Made by a program: the position numbers and the translations under genes
The notes under the pieces: generated by a model
What the model was told of the DNA's origin: nothing
What the model saw: only the letters and a program-made list of their open reading frames with translations
Database searches by the model: none
Assembly: GCA_963721405.1 (NCBI GenBank)
Contig: CAVRJA010000005.1
Span: 992,001 to 1,056,000, forward strand
Direction: 5' to 3'
Length of the DNA stretch: 64,000 nt
From: JAFNAG01 sp963721405
Lineage (GTDB): Bacteria > Acidobacteriota > UBA6911
Shown: piece after piece, positions 37,229 to 46,314 of the stretch
Layout of the letters: the number at the start of each line of letters is the position of its first letter
Position numbering within the stretch: the first letter of the stretch is position 1

Positions 37229-38956
37229 TTACCCGGGGCCCGCCGGCGCGTGCGGCCTGTACTTCAAAAAAAGAAGTTGCGTGCTGCGGTTGTCTTCCAC
37301 CTTGTCGAATCCCGCCGCCACCAGTTCGCGTAACAGGAATTGATCGGCTTGAGGGATCTGCATGGTCCCTCCTTCGGCGCGGCCATAGAGCACAATCCAG
37401 AGCGTTCCGCTCTTGCGATCCAGTTTGGGCAGAAAGTCGCCAAGCTCCGCTCTTGCCGTGTCCTTCGACCCCTGAAGCCGTTCCGTACTGGTTGCTGCCG
37501 GCGTCTGCTCGGTAATTCGGGGATACATGCGGCAGTAAAATCGGCGTCCCTCGGCCGCATTCGAGCAATACCCTCCCCGCCATATGAATCCGCCCTGGTT
37601 CAATTCGTATAGGACCGGAAGCCCGCGCAGACCCGTAAGCAGGACCACATCGCCATTCCGTACCTCGTTGTCGAGGATGAGCGCCATGTGCCGGGCCTGG
37701 CGCGAATCCGGCACATCGTAATAGAGATGGAGCTTGACCAGGACAGGCATCAACAAGGCCGCGGCCGCCAGCCCCGCGATCAACCGGCCCTGCCGGCGCC
37801 GAACCGTGGCCAGGGCCAGGCCCAGGAGCAGCGGAAACGCCGGGTATGCCAGAAGGTCGTAGCGTCCCACAACATAGATCGGCTTTACCCAGGAGACCAG
37901 CCACAGCCCCGCGAGCGGCAGGAAAAGCATCGCCGCGAGCCACGCTTTTCGTGCTCCCAGATCCGGAATGCCCAGATCCTCTCCGCCCTTGTTCCACAGC
38001 AGAACCGCGCCCAGAAAAATGAGCGCCGCCAGCCCCAGGAGTCGGAGTGCGCCTGGAAAAACGATCTCCGCGAATTGCCCCATCCACAATGGGTAGTATC
38101 CGGCTTCGCTGCCGAAACCGAAGAATTCCAGACTTTGCGGGATGGCCAGGAGCTTGGACGTCACGTTCCAGGCATTTTCGATCCAGGATGTCCCAACCGC
38201 GGGATGTTCCACGACGAGGAACGACCAGAGTGCCCATGGGGCAAAAAACAGAATGCCGGCGCCTGCTGCGATCGCGAATCGGAAGCGCCGGCCGGGCTTC
38301 GACCAGAGCAGCAGGAGCACCGCGGTCGGCGCCAGGGCGAGCAGTGCAAGGTAGTGGCAGTACATTGCAACGACGGCAACAACGGAAGCCAGCGCCCAGC
38401 GGCGCCAGTCATTGGTACCGTAGGCTATCCAGACCAGGACCCAAGCCGTCAGCAGGAGCGCATCAAGCAACGGATAACCCCGCGCCTGCTGGCTGTAGAA
38501 AATCTGAATCGGAGCAACTGCAGCCAGGAGACCCGCCCACAGTGCCGCCTCGCGATTGAAAATCGTGCGACCCGCCCAAATAATCAAACCCACCAGCAGA
38601 GTGCCAGCCAAAACGGCTGGGAGGCGCAGCGCGGTCTCACTCGTCCCGGCAAGGAAGGACCAGGCGTGCAAGAGGAGGTAGTATAGCGGCGGATTGTTAT
38701 CGATCAGGATGCTGTGGAACCAGTCCGGCGAGGTTACCGTGTACCACGAAAAAGCTTCGTCCACCGAGAGCGCCTGAGCATTGATTCCGTACAGCCGAAG
38801 CGCCAGCGCGACAGTGATCAGTCCTGCCGACAAAGCGAGAAATTCCCCCCGCGCCATTGACTGGGGTCGCGCGGGAGGGGCCGCGTTCGCGTTACGTTTT
38901 CTTTTCGAGCTTGCTGACAACGGAATCACCTGGGGACCAGAATTTCCCCCACGCAA
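37229..38956 (-). CDS. GT39/ArnT-like membrane glycosyltransferase
   Basis: A 575-residue multi-spanning protein of the dolichyl-phosphate-mannose/undecaprenyl-phosphate-sugar transferase clan (GT-C). After the first helix comes LSVDEAFSW with the Asp-Glu pair that typifies the clan's first periplasmic loop, then DNNPPLYYLLLHAW. A periplasmic C-terminal domain of about 150 residues follows roughly ten helices. It would transfer a lipid-linked sugar to a lipid, polymer or protein outside the membrane; the acceptor is unknown. The start is uncertain: TTG 38956 as listed, or ATG 38857 (MARGEF), which begins just before the first helix. Confidence 0.75.
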   Translation of the reverse strand: MRGGNSGPQVIPLSASSKRKRNANAAPPARPQSMARGEFLALSAGLITVALALRLYGINAQALSVDEAFSWYTVTSPDWFHSILIDNNPPLYYLLLHAWSFLAGTSETALRLPAVLAGTLLVGLIIWAGRTIFNREAALWAGLLAAVAPIQIFYSQQARGYPLLDALLLTAWVLVWIAYGTNDWRRWALASVVAVVAMYCHYLALLALAPTAVLLLLWSKPGRRFRFAIAAGAGILFFAPWALWSFLVVEHPAVGTSWIENAWNVTSKLLAIPQSLEFFGFGSEAGYYPLWMGQFAEIVFPGALRLLGLAALIFLGAVLLWNKGGEDLGIPDLGARKAWLAAMLFLPLAGLWLVSWVKPIYVVGRYDLLAYPAFPLLLGLALATVRRRQGRLIAGLAAAALLMPVLVKLHLYYDVPDSRQARHMALILDNEVRNGDVVLLTGLRGLPVLYELNQGGFIWRGGYCSNAAEGRRFYCRMYPRITEQTPAATSTERLQGSKDTARAELGDFLPKLDRKSGTLWIVLYGRAEGGTMQIPQADQFLLRELVAAGFDKVEDNRSTQLLFLKYRPHAPAGPG

Positions 38957-39353
38957 TACGGTCTAGATACCGACATTTCGATGACAATGGGCAGCAGGCG
39001 CGGGGGCGATCGCCGGCCGCATCCTACTGTCAGCCGCATATTCTATCAAAAGCGCGAATCGTTGACACTCGACGCGGCAAAATCATCTGTTTCGATGGAT
39101 GGACGGGGCGCCGGCCGACGCAGACAAACGGCTGTCGTCAATCCCAGCGCCATGCAAACAATCCTCGCAACCATGAAATCCCCCACAGCTTCTTTTTACT
39201 GCGCAGGATTTGTGCCGCTGAAATCTACGGCAAAACCGAGGCAGCACCGCTTCGAGTTTAAGCTTGTCTCAAAAATGTCGGAAAGCTGATCGGGAGCAAA
39301 GGTCAGGCATCGTATTGAGCTTCGCAAAGTTACCGGTTTGCCTCCGGCCGCAG
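38957..39353. other. Intergenic region before higBA
   Basis: About 400 bp between a divergent glycosyltransferase and the toxin-antitoxin pair. Two overlapping frames are open on the plus strand but code for Arg/Ser-rich sequence without a recognisable domain. I see no RNA gene or repeat in it. The higBA promoter probably lies at its right end. Confidence 0.35.
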
Positions 39354-39381
39354 TTGTAACCCGATACGTTACGTGTTACAA
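39354..39381 (+). promoter_or_regulatory. Inverted repeat, probable HigA operator
   Basis: TTGTAAC (39354-39360) and GTTACAA (39375-39381) form a perfect 7-bp inverted repeat with a 14-bp spacer, ending on the first base of the higB ATG. HigA antitoxins with the toxin bound usually repress their own promoter at such palindromes. The position over the start codon would block transcription or initiation. The site is inferred from symmetry only. Confidence 0.45.
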
Positions 39382-39671
39382 TGCTGCGTGTGGCCATACT
39401 CAGCTTCCGACACAAGGGACTGGAAAGGCTTTTCGTGCGTGGTAGTGCAGCCGGCATTCAGGCAAAGCATGCGGCAAGGCTGCGACTGATTCTAGGCCGT
39501 CTCAATGTAGCGGCAGAACCTCGGGATGTGGCATTGCCAGGCCTGCGCTTAGATCCTTTGACCGGGGACAGGAAAGGCACCTGGTCCGTCGTCGTGAGCG
39601 GCAACTGGCGCATTACATTTGAGTTTTCCGGTCCTGATGTCAAGGATGTAAATTATGAAGACTATCACTGA
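39381..39671 (+). CDS. higB: HigB/RelE-family toxin
   Basis: A 96-residue ribosome-dependent mRNA interferase of the RelE/ParE superfamily, HigB-1 group: SFRHKGLERLFVRGS at the N-terminus and the core GTWSVVVSGNWRITFEF with conserved Trp-Arg. The toxin precedes the antitoxin, the HigBA order. The family N-terminus usually begins two or three residues before SFRHKG, so GTG at 39390 is an alternative to ATG 39381. Neither has a good ribosome site. It overlaps higA by 17 bp. Confidence 0.88.
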   Translation: MLRVAILSFRHKGLERLFVRGSAAGIQAKHAARLRLILGRLNVAAEPRDVALPGLRLDPLTGDRKGTWSVVVSGNWRITFEFSGPDVKDVNYEDYH

Positions 39672-39966
39672 ATCTCCGATGAAGATGCACAACCCTCCGC
39701 ACCCGGGAGAGATTTTGCGCGAGCTTTGTCTCGAGCCTCTGGGTTTGACCGTCACTCGGGCAGCCGCCGCTCTTGGTGTCAGCCGGAAGACGCTCTCAAG
39801 CATCTTGAATGGACGTTCCGGAATCAGCGCAGAAATGGCCATCAGGCTGTCGATTGCCTTTAATACCAGCGCAGAAAGTTGGCTGCTTCAGCAGCTGCAG
39901 TATGACTTAGCCCGAGTCGAACCCAAACGGAGATCCATTCGGGTCAAGAAGTTCGCTGTCGCGTGA
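39655..39966 (+). CDS. higA: HigA-family antitoxin, XRE-type HTH
   Basis: A 103-residue antitoxin and autorepressor. The HigA signature NPPHPGEILRELCLEPLGLTV is followed by an XRE helix-turn-helix (TRAAAALGVSRKTLSSILNGRSGISAEMA) and AIRLSIAFNTSAESWLLQQ. It neutralises HigB and binds its promoter. It overlaps the toxin frame by 17 bp. ATG 39655 gives MKTITESPMKMHNPP; the ATG at 39679 is an equally good family start. A transposase fragment follows 75 bp downstream, which is common for mobile TA loci. Confidence 0.9.
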   Translation: MKTITESPMKMHNPPHPGEILRELCLEPLGLTVTRAAAALGVSRKTLSSILNGRSGISAEMAIRLSIAFNTSAESWLLQQLQYDLARVEPKRRSIRVKKFAVA

Positions 39967-40041
39967 TTGTTCATTGCCGACATGGTGCGGCCTGTCGCCC
40001 CCCAAGATCGGTCCGTGCACACGCATTAGGGATATCTCCAA

Positions 40042-40120
40042 CTCGACCAGTCCCTCCCGCACCGGGCTCGATTCCACGCACCTCAAGACAGCTGGAACAC
40101 GATCCTCTTCGACCGGGCAG
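40042..40120 (-). pseudogene. Fragment of a REP-associated transposase gene
   Basis: This 79-bp segment matches 45721-45799 of the transposase gene at 45.5 kb at about 68 of 79 positions by my alignment. On the minus strand it encodes CPVEEDRVPAVLRCVESSP, matching CPVEEDRVWAVVRCIEWSP of that protein. No start, no N-terminal half and no C-terminal half remain. It carries the same Cys in place of the conserved Tyr as the longer copy. Confidence 0.75.
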
Positions 40121-40210
40121 CAAACCACATACGAGATGGACGATCGCGCTGCCACTAATAAGAGCGCCGGTCGATCGTCTTAACATTCAGCCAAAATCAA
40201 AGGGGGGAAC

Positions 40211-42115
40211 GTGTCCCGATCCAATCTTCTCATCCCATGTGCATGGGTGCTTACTCTGTTGGTTTCATCGCAGGCGACGGCACGCGCACAGGTTTCGGTA
40301 GTGGCCTTGACCGGCGCAGTTGCTCCGGGAACAGGAGGGGCTCGATTCACCGCACTTTCTCCTCCTGCAATCAACATGGGTGGCGATGTCGCCTTTACTG
40401 CCGAACTCTCGGGTGGTTCCGCCTTGCACGGTATCTTCAGACTCCATCAAGGGCAGCTTTATCCAATCGTCCTGCAAGGTCAAGCCATCCCTGGCGTGCC
40501 AAATGCAACGTTCTGGACTTTCTCAGAGCCCAGTATCAATCAGTCAGGAGATCTGGCGTTCACGGCTTCGATGCGATCGGACAACCTGCCCTTACGCCAC
40601 GGCGTCTTTTTCAGCTCCGGGCCATCCATTCAGAAACTTGTCGACGAGGACAGCGAAGTGCCCGGCCTGGCAGGATCCAGATTCGATCTTTTCAATTCGG
40701 TGACTCTCAACGATCAGGGGGTAGTCGCATTTTGGGCCTCTTTGACCAACATTCCTGCATCGAGCAACACCGGCATTCTTGCGATTTCCAGTGGGGTACT
40801 CACGACACTGGCGCTGGGAGGTCAGCCGGTGAACGGGAAGGCGCTCGGCAGCATCTCTTCCAACTTTTCCCTGAATAATTCCGGTCACATCGTTTTCCAA
40901 AGTTCGATAGAGGGGAAAAGCGCCCTCTTCCTGCTCTCCGGGAACACGTTCCGGTCCATAGCCATGAGCGGGCAGGTAGTTCCGGGTTTGAACGTTCCCT
41001 TGGATTATTTTGCGCAGCCATCGTTAAACGATCGTGATGAGATTGTCTTCATCAGCCAGCAGACAGTCATTTCGCGCTTCATCATGTATGTTTCCAACGC
41101 AGTCATCAGTTGGCGTGGTGGCACGCTCAGTGTGGTGGCGCAAATCGGAGAATCAATTCCGGGTGCCGGCAACGCGTCCCTGTTTAACTCCTTAATGGAC
41201 CCGCAAATCAACAATGTCGGAACAATACTTTTTGCTGCCGGGATCAAGGCAGAACCATCCAGCCCCAACAGGGCAATATTCACGGTTGAGGATTCAAACC
41301 TGTTCGTGCGTGTTCAAGAGAACCAGACGTTGGAAGGAGTCGGGAAACTCACATTCCTGGGAGCCCCGCGCATCAACGATCACGGATTGATCACCTTCAT
41401 ATCCAGAGTTGGGGATGCCTTGACGGGCGTATTTACTTTCCAGGAAGGAACCTCTCGATTGTCATTCCCTCAGGTTGCAGATGGGAATTCAGGAGACATT
41501 TCGTGGCACACCGAAATACACTTGGCGAACCGCGATCTTGAGCCTTGTCATGTTTCCGTGCAATTTTATGGCGATGATGGCGCCCACGTGATTCTTGCCA
41601 TCCAAGGCCAGAACTCGAGCCAATTCGACTTCACCATACCTCCACTTGGAACGCTGAATCTGGAAACGGAAGGACAGGGGGTGCTGAAAACGGGCTGGGC
41701 CAGCGTCACTGCAGATCAGAGCTTGAGTGGAATCGCCATCTTCTCTTTCTTCGACGCCAAGGGAGAATTACAGGATGCAGTCGGCACGGGTGCCGGCATT
41801 GATCTTTCATCCATGGCTCTATTCGCCGCCTGGAGCGAAAGTGTCAAAACGGGAATCGCCTTGGCGAATCCCGGTGACGCTACCGCCACAATGACTCTGA
41901 CCCTGCGGGATTCCCTCGGCGTTGTCCGCTCCGTCTCTCAGCACACGCTTGCGCCAAAAGCTCACATGGCAGGGTATCTGTCTGAACTGTTTGCTCTGGA
42001 AGGGTTGCCTTCGTCATTTCAAGGTCGAATCGAGCTGCTGAGCGATCTCCCTGTGGTAGCTGTGGGATTAAGACAGCAGGGATCACGGTGGACTTCACTT
42101 CCGATAATGCAGTAG
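40211..42115 (+). CDS. Secreted repeat protein of unknown function
   Basis: A 634-residue exported protein: signal peptide ending near ATARAQ, then about seven copies of a ~55-residue beta-rich repeat with a conserved core of the form PxINxxGDVAFxA (INMGGDVAFTA, INQSGDLAFTA, LNDQGVVAFWA, LNNSGHIVFQS, INDHGLITFIS) and a preceding G..xPG turn. This pattern resembles choice-of-anchor/DUF7453-type repeats and probably folds as a propeller. The C-terminal ~200 residues form a different beta domain (HTEIHLANRDLEPCHVSVQFYGDDG) seen in extracellular bacterial proteins. GTG start with GGGGGGAA upstream. No enzymatic motif was seen. Confidence 0.65.
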   Translation: MSRSNLLIPCAWVLTLLVSSQATARAQVSVVALTGAVAPGTGGARFTALSPPAINMGGDVAFTAELSGGSALHGIFRLHQGQLYPIVLQGQAIPGVPNATFWTFSEPSINQSGDLAFTASMRSDNLPLRHGVFFSSGPSIQKLVDEDSEVPGLAGSRFDLFNSVTLNDQGVVAFWASLTNIPASSNTGILAISSGVLTTLALGGQPVNGKALGSISSNFSLNNSGHIVFQSSIEGKSALFLLSGNTFRSIAMSGQVVPGLNVPLDYFAQPSLNDRDEIVFISQQTVISRFIMYVSNAVISWRGGTLSVVAQIGESIPGAGNASLFNSLMDPQINNVGTILFAAGIKAEPSSPNRAIFTVEDSNLFVRVQENQTLEGVGKLTFLGAPRINDHGLITFISRVGDALTGVFTFQEGTSRLSFPQVADGNSGDISWHTEIHLANRDLEPCHVSVQFYGDDGAHVILAIQGQNSSQFDFTIPPLGTLNLETEGQGVLKTGWASVTADQSLSGIAIFSFFDAKGELQDAVGTGAGIDLSSMALFAAWSESVKTGIALANPGDATATMTLTLRDSLGVVRSVSQHTLAPKAHMAGYLSELFALEGLPSSFQGRIELLSDLPVVAVGLRQQGSRWTSLPIMQ

Positions 42116-42171
42116 GAGAATCCGACGCGCTCAGATGCGTCCGCACCGCTTTCGTCTATGCCGAGAATCAG

Positions 42172-44880
42172 CTATTGGTGACGCAACGCGACCATGGGGT
42201 CGACCTTTGTGGCACGGAGCGCCGGAATAAAGCTGGCGAGCAATGCGACCGTGACGAGCAGCAGGGCTGTTCCAACGAGCGCCGCAGGATCGGCCGGACT
42301 CACCTGATACAAAGCGCTGCCGAGGGAGTAGCTCACCAGCAGTGCAATGGGGATTCCGATTGCGGTTCCCAGCAGCGCCAGGCGCAGCCCGTGCCTTAGG
42401 ACCATACGGAGCGCGTCGCTCTGCTGCGCCCCGAGAGCCATGCGCAAGCCGATTTCGCGTGTCCGTTGGCTGGACGTGTAAGAAACGATGCCGTAAAGCC
42501 CGAAGGATGCCAGCATCAATCCAAGCAGACCAAATGAGCCCACGAAGGTTATCGTCATTTCACGTTCATACAAGCCTTGACGGAGGGTCTCTTTCAATGT
42601 GCTCATGAGGAAAGGAGATACGCTCTTGTCAATTGTGTGCACAGTCTGCCGGAACGCGCTTGCCAGCGCGCCGGGATCGCCGGCAGTTTCCACAAGCATG
42701 GTGAGCTCGTTGGCGTACCCGCGCACGAGCGGCAAATACATGTAGGGCTGGGGATCTTCGCCGATTCTGATGACGGCCCCATCCTGGACCACGCCGATGA
42801 TGGTGGCTGCATATTCCTGGGGTGGATCACCGATGCGTATCACTTGCCCGAGCGGGTCTTTGTCGGGCCAGTAGCGTCGGGCGAATGCTTCGCTCACGAG
42901 TATCACCTTTCCCGCCGATCCGAAATCCTGCGAAGTGAAATCCCGCCCTCTTAGAATGCGCGTGCCCATGGTCTGGAAATAGTTCGGTCCCACGGCGTTG
43001 TACTTGATCGTCTGAGAGGCCTGTTCCCCCGGGAATGACACCTGTTGTATACGTCCTCCGCCTGATAGACTGAGTGGAAAGCGCCCGGCGATGCTCACCT
43101 GCTTCACGCCGGGCAACGCCTGGACGCGCTCCTGTAAGTTCTGGAAAAAGGCCCGGGCCCGGTCTGCGTCATACGCATACATGCCTAGCGCAAATTGGGC
43201 CAGCAGCATGTTCTTTTTCTCGAAACCCACGTCCGCCTGTAAGCTGCGTACGAAGCTCTTTATCAGCAGGGCCGACTGTGTCAGAAGGACAAGGGAAATG
43301 CACAGCTGGCCGACTACAAGGGCGTTGAGGCCGCGGTAACGGCCACCGCTCTGGCCGGTGCCCGGCGACTCATTCAGCAGCGACACCAGGTTGAGTTTGG
43401 AAGCATGAAGAGTGGGAATAAGCGCGAAGATCAGCGTGGTGAGAAAAGCCAGGCCGATGGCAAAGCCGACAACTCGCATGTCAGGGCTGATCTCGGGGAA
43501 AACACGCATTGGCATTGGGGGAAGGAGTGCCGGCAGCGCCTGGATGGCCCATCGCGTTAACAGCAGGCCGAAGGCAGCGGCGGCCAGCGACAGCACCAGA
43601 CTCTCCGTCAGCAATTGGCGTATGAGGCGCAGCCGACTGCCGCCCAGCGCCAGGCGGATGGCAATTTCTTTGCGTCGGGCCTGGGACCGCGCCAGGAGTA
43701 GGTTTGAGACATTCACGCAGGCAATGAGCAAGACCAACCCGGTAATGGCCATGAGGAGGAACCCGAGGGTGGCGAACCCTCTGTAGTAATCTTCGGCCTC
43801 GAACGTGACGGTGGCTCCGAGGATCTTATCTGCCGAAGGGTTGCTCGGGACCAGGCGGCGCACGATGCTGTCCACCTCAGCCTGCACCCTCGCAAGCGTC
43901 ACGCCGGCAGCCACGCGACCCATGACGTCGAACTCCTCGGCCCTCGGTCCCGAAAGGTTGGCCCCGGCGCTCTCGGCTGGATACCATACATCCGTAGTGG
44001 TGAAGGGCCGCTGGATCCCTCCAAAGCCTTCAGGCGCAATGCCGACCACGGTGACGTTTCTTTTGGTCAGCTCAATGGTCTTGCCGATGACCCCAGGGTC
44101 GCCACCGAAGTGGCGTTGCCAGAGCCCATGGCTGATGACCACAACAGGATCGACTGTGTCTTTATCATCGTCGCGAAAAACCCGCCCAAGCTGAGCCTTC
44201 ACTCCAAGGACTGAGAAGTAGTTTCTTGTTACATATTGAGTCGACAGCAACTCCGACATTTCTCCGCCGGTCAGGACGGCTCCATGGCGCTGCATGCCGA
44301 CGATCCCGGACAACGACTTGCATTGGTTTCTGAGTTCGAGATACTCGGGATATGGGAGTGATCTCGACAGCCCCCTGTTCTCGGTCCGGATCTTGATGAG
44401 CGCCAGTTCGCCGGGACGGTCGACCGGCAGGGGTTGGAGAATGACCCGGTCCACCAGGCAAAAGATGGTCGAGTTCAGGCCGATCCCTAGAGCCAGAGAA
44501 AAGACAGCCACGGCTGTGAAGCCGGGACTCCCGCGCAACATGCGCAGCGCAAAGCGTAGATCCCGCAAGATGTCGGAGACCATGAGCCAGCCCTTCCCTT
44601 TGAGCCGGATCTCCTCTTCGAACCGCTGGATCCTCTGGCCGGCTGCAGCCGTTTGGGCGGGCCGCTCCGCACGACTGACTTCCACAGCCAGCAGCTCCCA
44701 ATCCCCGATCTGGCGATCTGCCTGCCGAAGTGCCTCATCCTCAGATGATGCGGTGGCAAGGGCGTCGAGATATAGCTCTTCCATCTGGCATGCCAGCTCT
44801 CGGATGATCTTTTCCTTTCGGTCATCTTTCATGTCCGCAAGACGTAGATGCTCGCGCACATATTGGATCCAATCATGCAT
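42172..44880 (-). CDS. ADOP-type ABC permease (MacB/FtsX-like)
   Basis: A 902-residue permease. The N-terminal ~90 residues form a soluble helical 'permease prefix' domain. Then come two MacB/FtsX-type halves: LRDLRFALRMLRGSPGFTAVAVFSLALGIGLNSTIF with a large periplasmic MacB_PCD domain, three helices, and a second repeat of the same kind ending RTREIGLRMALGAQ...MVLRHGLRLALLG and ATKVDPMVALRHQ. This layout is the acidobacterial duplicated orphan permease family. No ATPase gene is adjacent, as the 'orphan' name implies. It overlaps the upstream PadR gene by 8 bp and is presumably co-transcribed with and controlled by it. Confidence 0.9.
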   Translation of the reverse strand: MHDWIQYVREHLRLADMKDDRKEKIIRELACQMEELYLDALATASSEDEALRQADRQIGDWELLAVEVSRAERPAQTAAAGQRIQRFEEEIRLKGKGWLMVSDILRDLRFALRMLRGSPGFTAVAVFSLALGIGLNSTIFCLVDRVILQPLPVDRPGELALIKIRTENRGLSRSLPYPEYLELRNQCKSLSGIVGMQRHGAVLTGGEMSELLSTQYVTRNYFSVLGVKAQLGRVFRDDDKDTVDPVVVISHGLWQRHFGGDPGVIGKTIELTKRNVTVVGIAPEGFGGIQRPFTTTDVWYPAESAGANLSGPRAEEFDVMGRVAAGVTLARVQAEVDSIVRRLVPSNPSADKILGATVTFEAEDYYRGFATLGFLLMAITGLVLLIACVNVSNLLLARSQARRKEIAIRLALGGSRLRLIRQLLTESLVLSLAAAAFGLLLTRWAIQALPALLPPMPMRVFPEISPDMRVVGFAIGLAFLTTLIFALIPTLHASKLNLVSLLNESPGTGQSGGRYRGLNALVVGQLCISLVLLTQSALLIKSFVRSLQADVGFEKKNMLLAQFALGMYAYDADRARAFFQNLQERVQALPGVKQVSIAGRFPLSLSGGGRIQQVSFPGEQASQTIKYNAVGPNYFQTMGTRILRGRDFTSQDFGSAGKVILVSEAFARRYWPDKDPLGQVIRIGDPPQEYAATIIGVVQDGAVIRIGEDPQPYMYLPLVRGYANELTMLVETAGDPGALASAFRQTVHTIDKSVSPFLMSTLKETLRQGLYEREMTITFVGSFGLLGLMLASFGLYGIVSYTSSQRTREIGLRMALGAQQSDALRMVLRHGLRLALLGTAIGIPIALLVSYSLGSALYQVSPADPAALVGTALLLVTVALLASFIPALRATKVDPMVALRHQ

Positions 44881-45205
44881 GGCACGGGCCCACTATCTGG
44901 TTGATCGCGCTGACATATTCCTGCCAATTCCTCTGCTGCTCGAGGAGGACGGCCTTCCCCTTGGGCATCAGTCGGTAGTAATACCTGCGCCGCTGCCCCT
45001 GTTTTTCCACCCAGCGCCCCTTGATCCACTGCTTCTGCTCCATCCGATATAGGGTCGGATAGAGGGCGGAGACGGTGAATCTGAGACGCCCCCCCGAGCC
45101 GAGCTCCATCAGTTTCCCGATTTCGTAGCCATGGCGGGGCCGATCCCGGAGCAGCGACAAGGTGAGGAGTTCGATGCTGCCCTTTTTCAATTCAGGACTG
45201 AACAT
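44873..45205 (-). CDS. PadR-family transcriptional regulator
   Basis: A 110-residue PadR repressor with a winged helix: LKKGSIELLTLSLLRDRPRHGYEIGKLME, then FTVSALYPTLYRMEQKQWIKGRW and the wing RRRYYYRLMPKGK. The short C-terminal helix dimerises. It overlaps the ADOP permease gene by 8 bp, the standard genetic pairing for that family, so it should regulate that permease. ATG 45205 has GGAG at 6 bases; a GTG at 45226 lies in the putative operator. Confidence 0.92.
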   Translation of the reverse strand: MFSPELKKGSIELLTLSLLRDRPRHGYEIGKLMELGSGGRLRFTVSALYPTLYRMEQKQWIKGRWVEKQGQRRRYYYRLMPKGKAVLLEQQRNWQEYVSAINQIVGPCHA

Positions 45206-45216
45206 TTTGGCTCCAT

Positions 45217-45233
45217 ATATCAGCACGTGATAT
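45217..45233. promoter_or_regulatory. Inverted repeat upstream of padR, probable operator
   Basis: ATATCA (45217-45222), five bases, TGATAT (45228-45233) form a perfect inverted repeat 12 bp upstream of the padR ATG. PadR proteins bind palindromes in their own promoters. The assignment rests on symmetry and position alone. Confidence 0.45.
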
Positions 45234-45471
45234 GTCGTGTGACAATCTCATACGCAACCCGACCGGCAAAAGTTCCAGCTGATATCATCCGCCCATTCTC
45301 CATGTCCCGGTAGATCATGGCATTGCTGCAAAATCGGTGTGCCGTCATTCCGGGCGGTCAAAACCCCCTGCTCGCATATCTGGAAACGCGCAGGCGGCAT
45401 TCCTTACTCGATCGGGAATCATCGGGAAGTGAACGCGGGGTGCCGTGAAGAACGTATACGCCCGCCTGCCT

Positions 45472-46113
45472 TCAAATCAAGGGGCGGCCCAACTCCCGCT
45501 CGAAGTGCATCGCGGTTGCGGGGCTCCCCAGGAGTCGCCCCGTGATTGAGTTCCGCCGTATCTCGGCATAGAGCGGTGTCTCGACCGGCGTCATTTCCAG
45601 GTATTGCTTCCATGACTCTCCGTTGAACGCTCTCCGCCAGCCGCTCATTTCGAGATAACCGCCCGAGTCGATGCCGGTGACGTGCGCGCGCGCACTGGAC
45701 CAGCCCCAGTCCCAGGCATTCTCGACAAGTCCCTCCCGTACCGGGCTCCATTCGATGCACCTCACGACAGCCCAGACACGATCCTCTTCAACCGGGCAGG
45801 ACAAAATGCATCCTTGCCGGGGGCCGCCTCCCCGGCCGCCCCGCGGGTTGCGCCAGCGGGTAAAATCCTCCTCCAGCCGGCCAATGCCGTCCTTGAACAG
45901 TTGTTCTTTTTCGGGGATCAGGACAAGCTCGACTCGGGTATCCGTCAGCGAATAGCCAATCAACGCCATCTCATACAGCGGGAAGTACTTCGCTAGCAAC
46001 ATGAGGTATACAAGCCGGTCCTGGGCTGAACAGAAAAAGTTCTGCCGGCGCACACCGTGCTGGTTGACATAGTGCGCCCAGCCCGGAAGTACGATTCGGG
46101 AATATCGCTCCAT
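45472..46113 (-). CDS. Degenerate REP-associated tyrosine transposase
   Basis: A 213-residue protein of the IS200-like Y1_Tnp/RAYT group. Recognisable blocks: SRIVLPGWAHYVNQHGVRRQNFF, LSCPVEEDRVWAVVR and SPVREGLVENAWDWGWSSARAH. The usual MPNHVHL strand with the HUH histidines reads LTDTRVELVL (Arg60-Val-Glu62), and the family's RYVExNPVRA tyrosine is Cys119 (VRCIEWSPVREG). The segment between is replaced by a Gly/Arg tract. The frame is intact but the DNA-nicking residues appear lost, so it is either a decaying or a repurposed copy. A fragment of a sister copy lies at 40.04 kb. Confidence 0.8.
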   Translation of the reverse strand: MERYSRIVLPGWAHYVNQHGVRRQNFFCSAQDRLVYLMLLAKYFPLYEMALIGYSLTDTRVELVLIPEKEQLFKDGIGRLEEDFTRWRNPRGGRGGGPRQGCILSCPVEEDRVWAVVRCIEWSPVREGLVENAWDWGWSSARAHVTGIDSGGYLEMSGWRRAFNGESWKQYLEMTPVETPLYAEIRRNSITGRLLGSPATAMHFERELGRPLI

Positions 46114-46314
46114 ATCCCTATTGTTTCGCGGCGGCGCCCGATATTTCAGCGATCAGGGAGATTTTGGCCCGGTTTCGCTAAAAAATTGGACGGACTCCCC
46201 AAAGGCTGCTAGTTTTTTATGAGTGCCTCGCCTGCGGCGATCTCGGTTATTTGGGGTCCGCCACTCGGGAGCGGGAGAGAAATAGCGTCGGCGGTTCGGG
46301 ATTGGGAGTGGGGG

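Noticed and set aside
37143..37343. Small ORF starting MGDRSTVGRV
   Set aside because: It overlaps tRNA-Gln from its first base; the tRNA fold is complete, so the ORF is not a gene.
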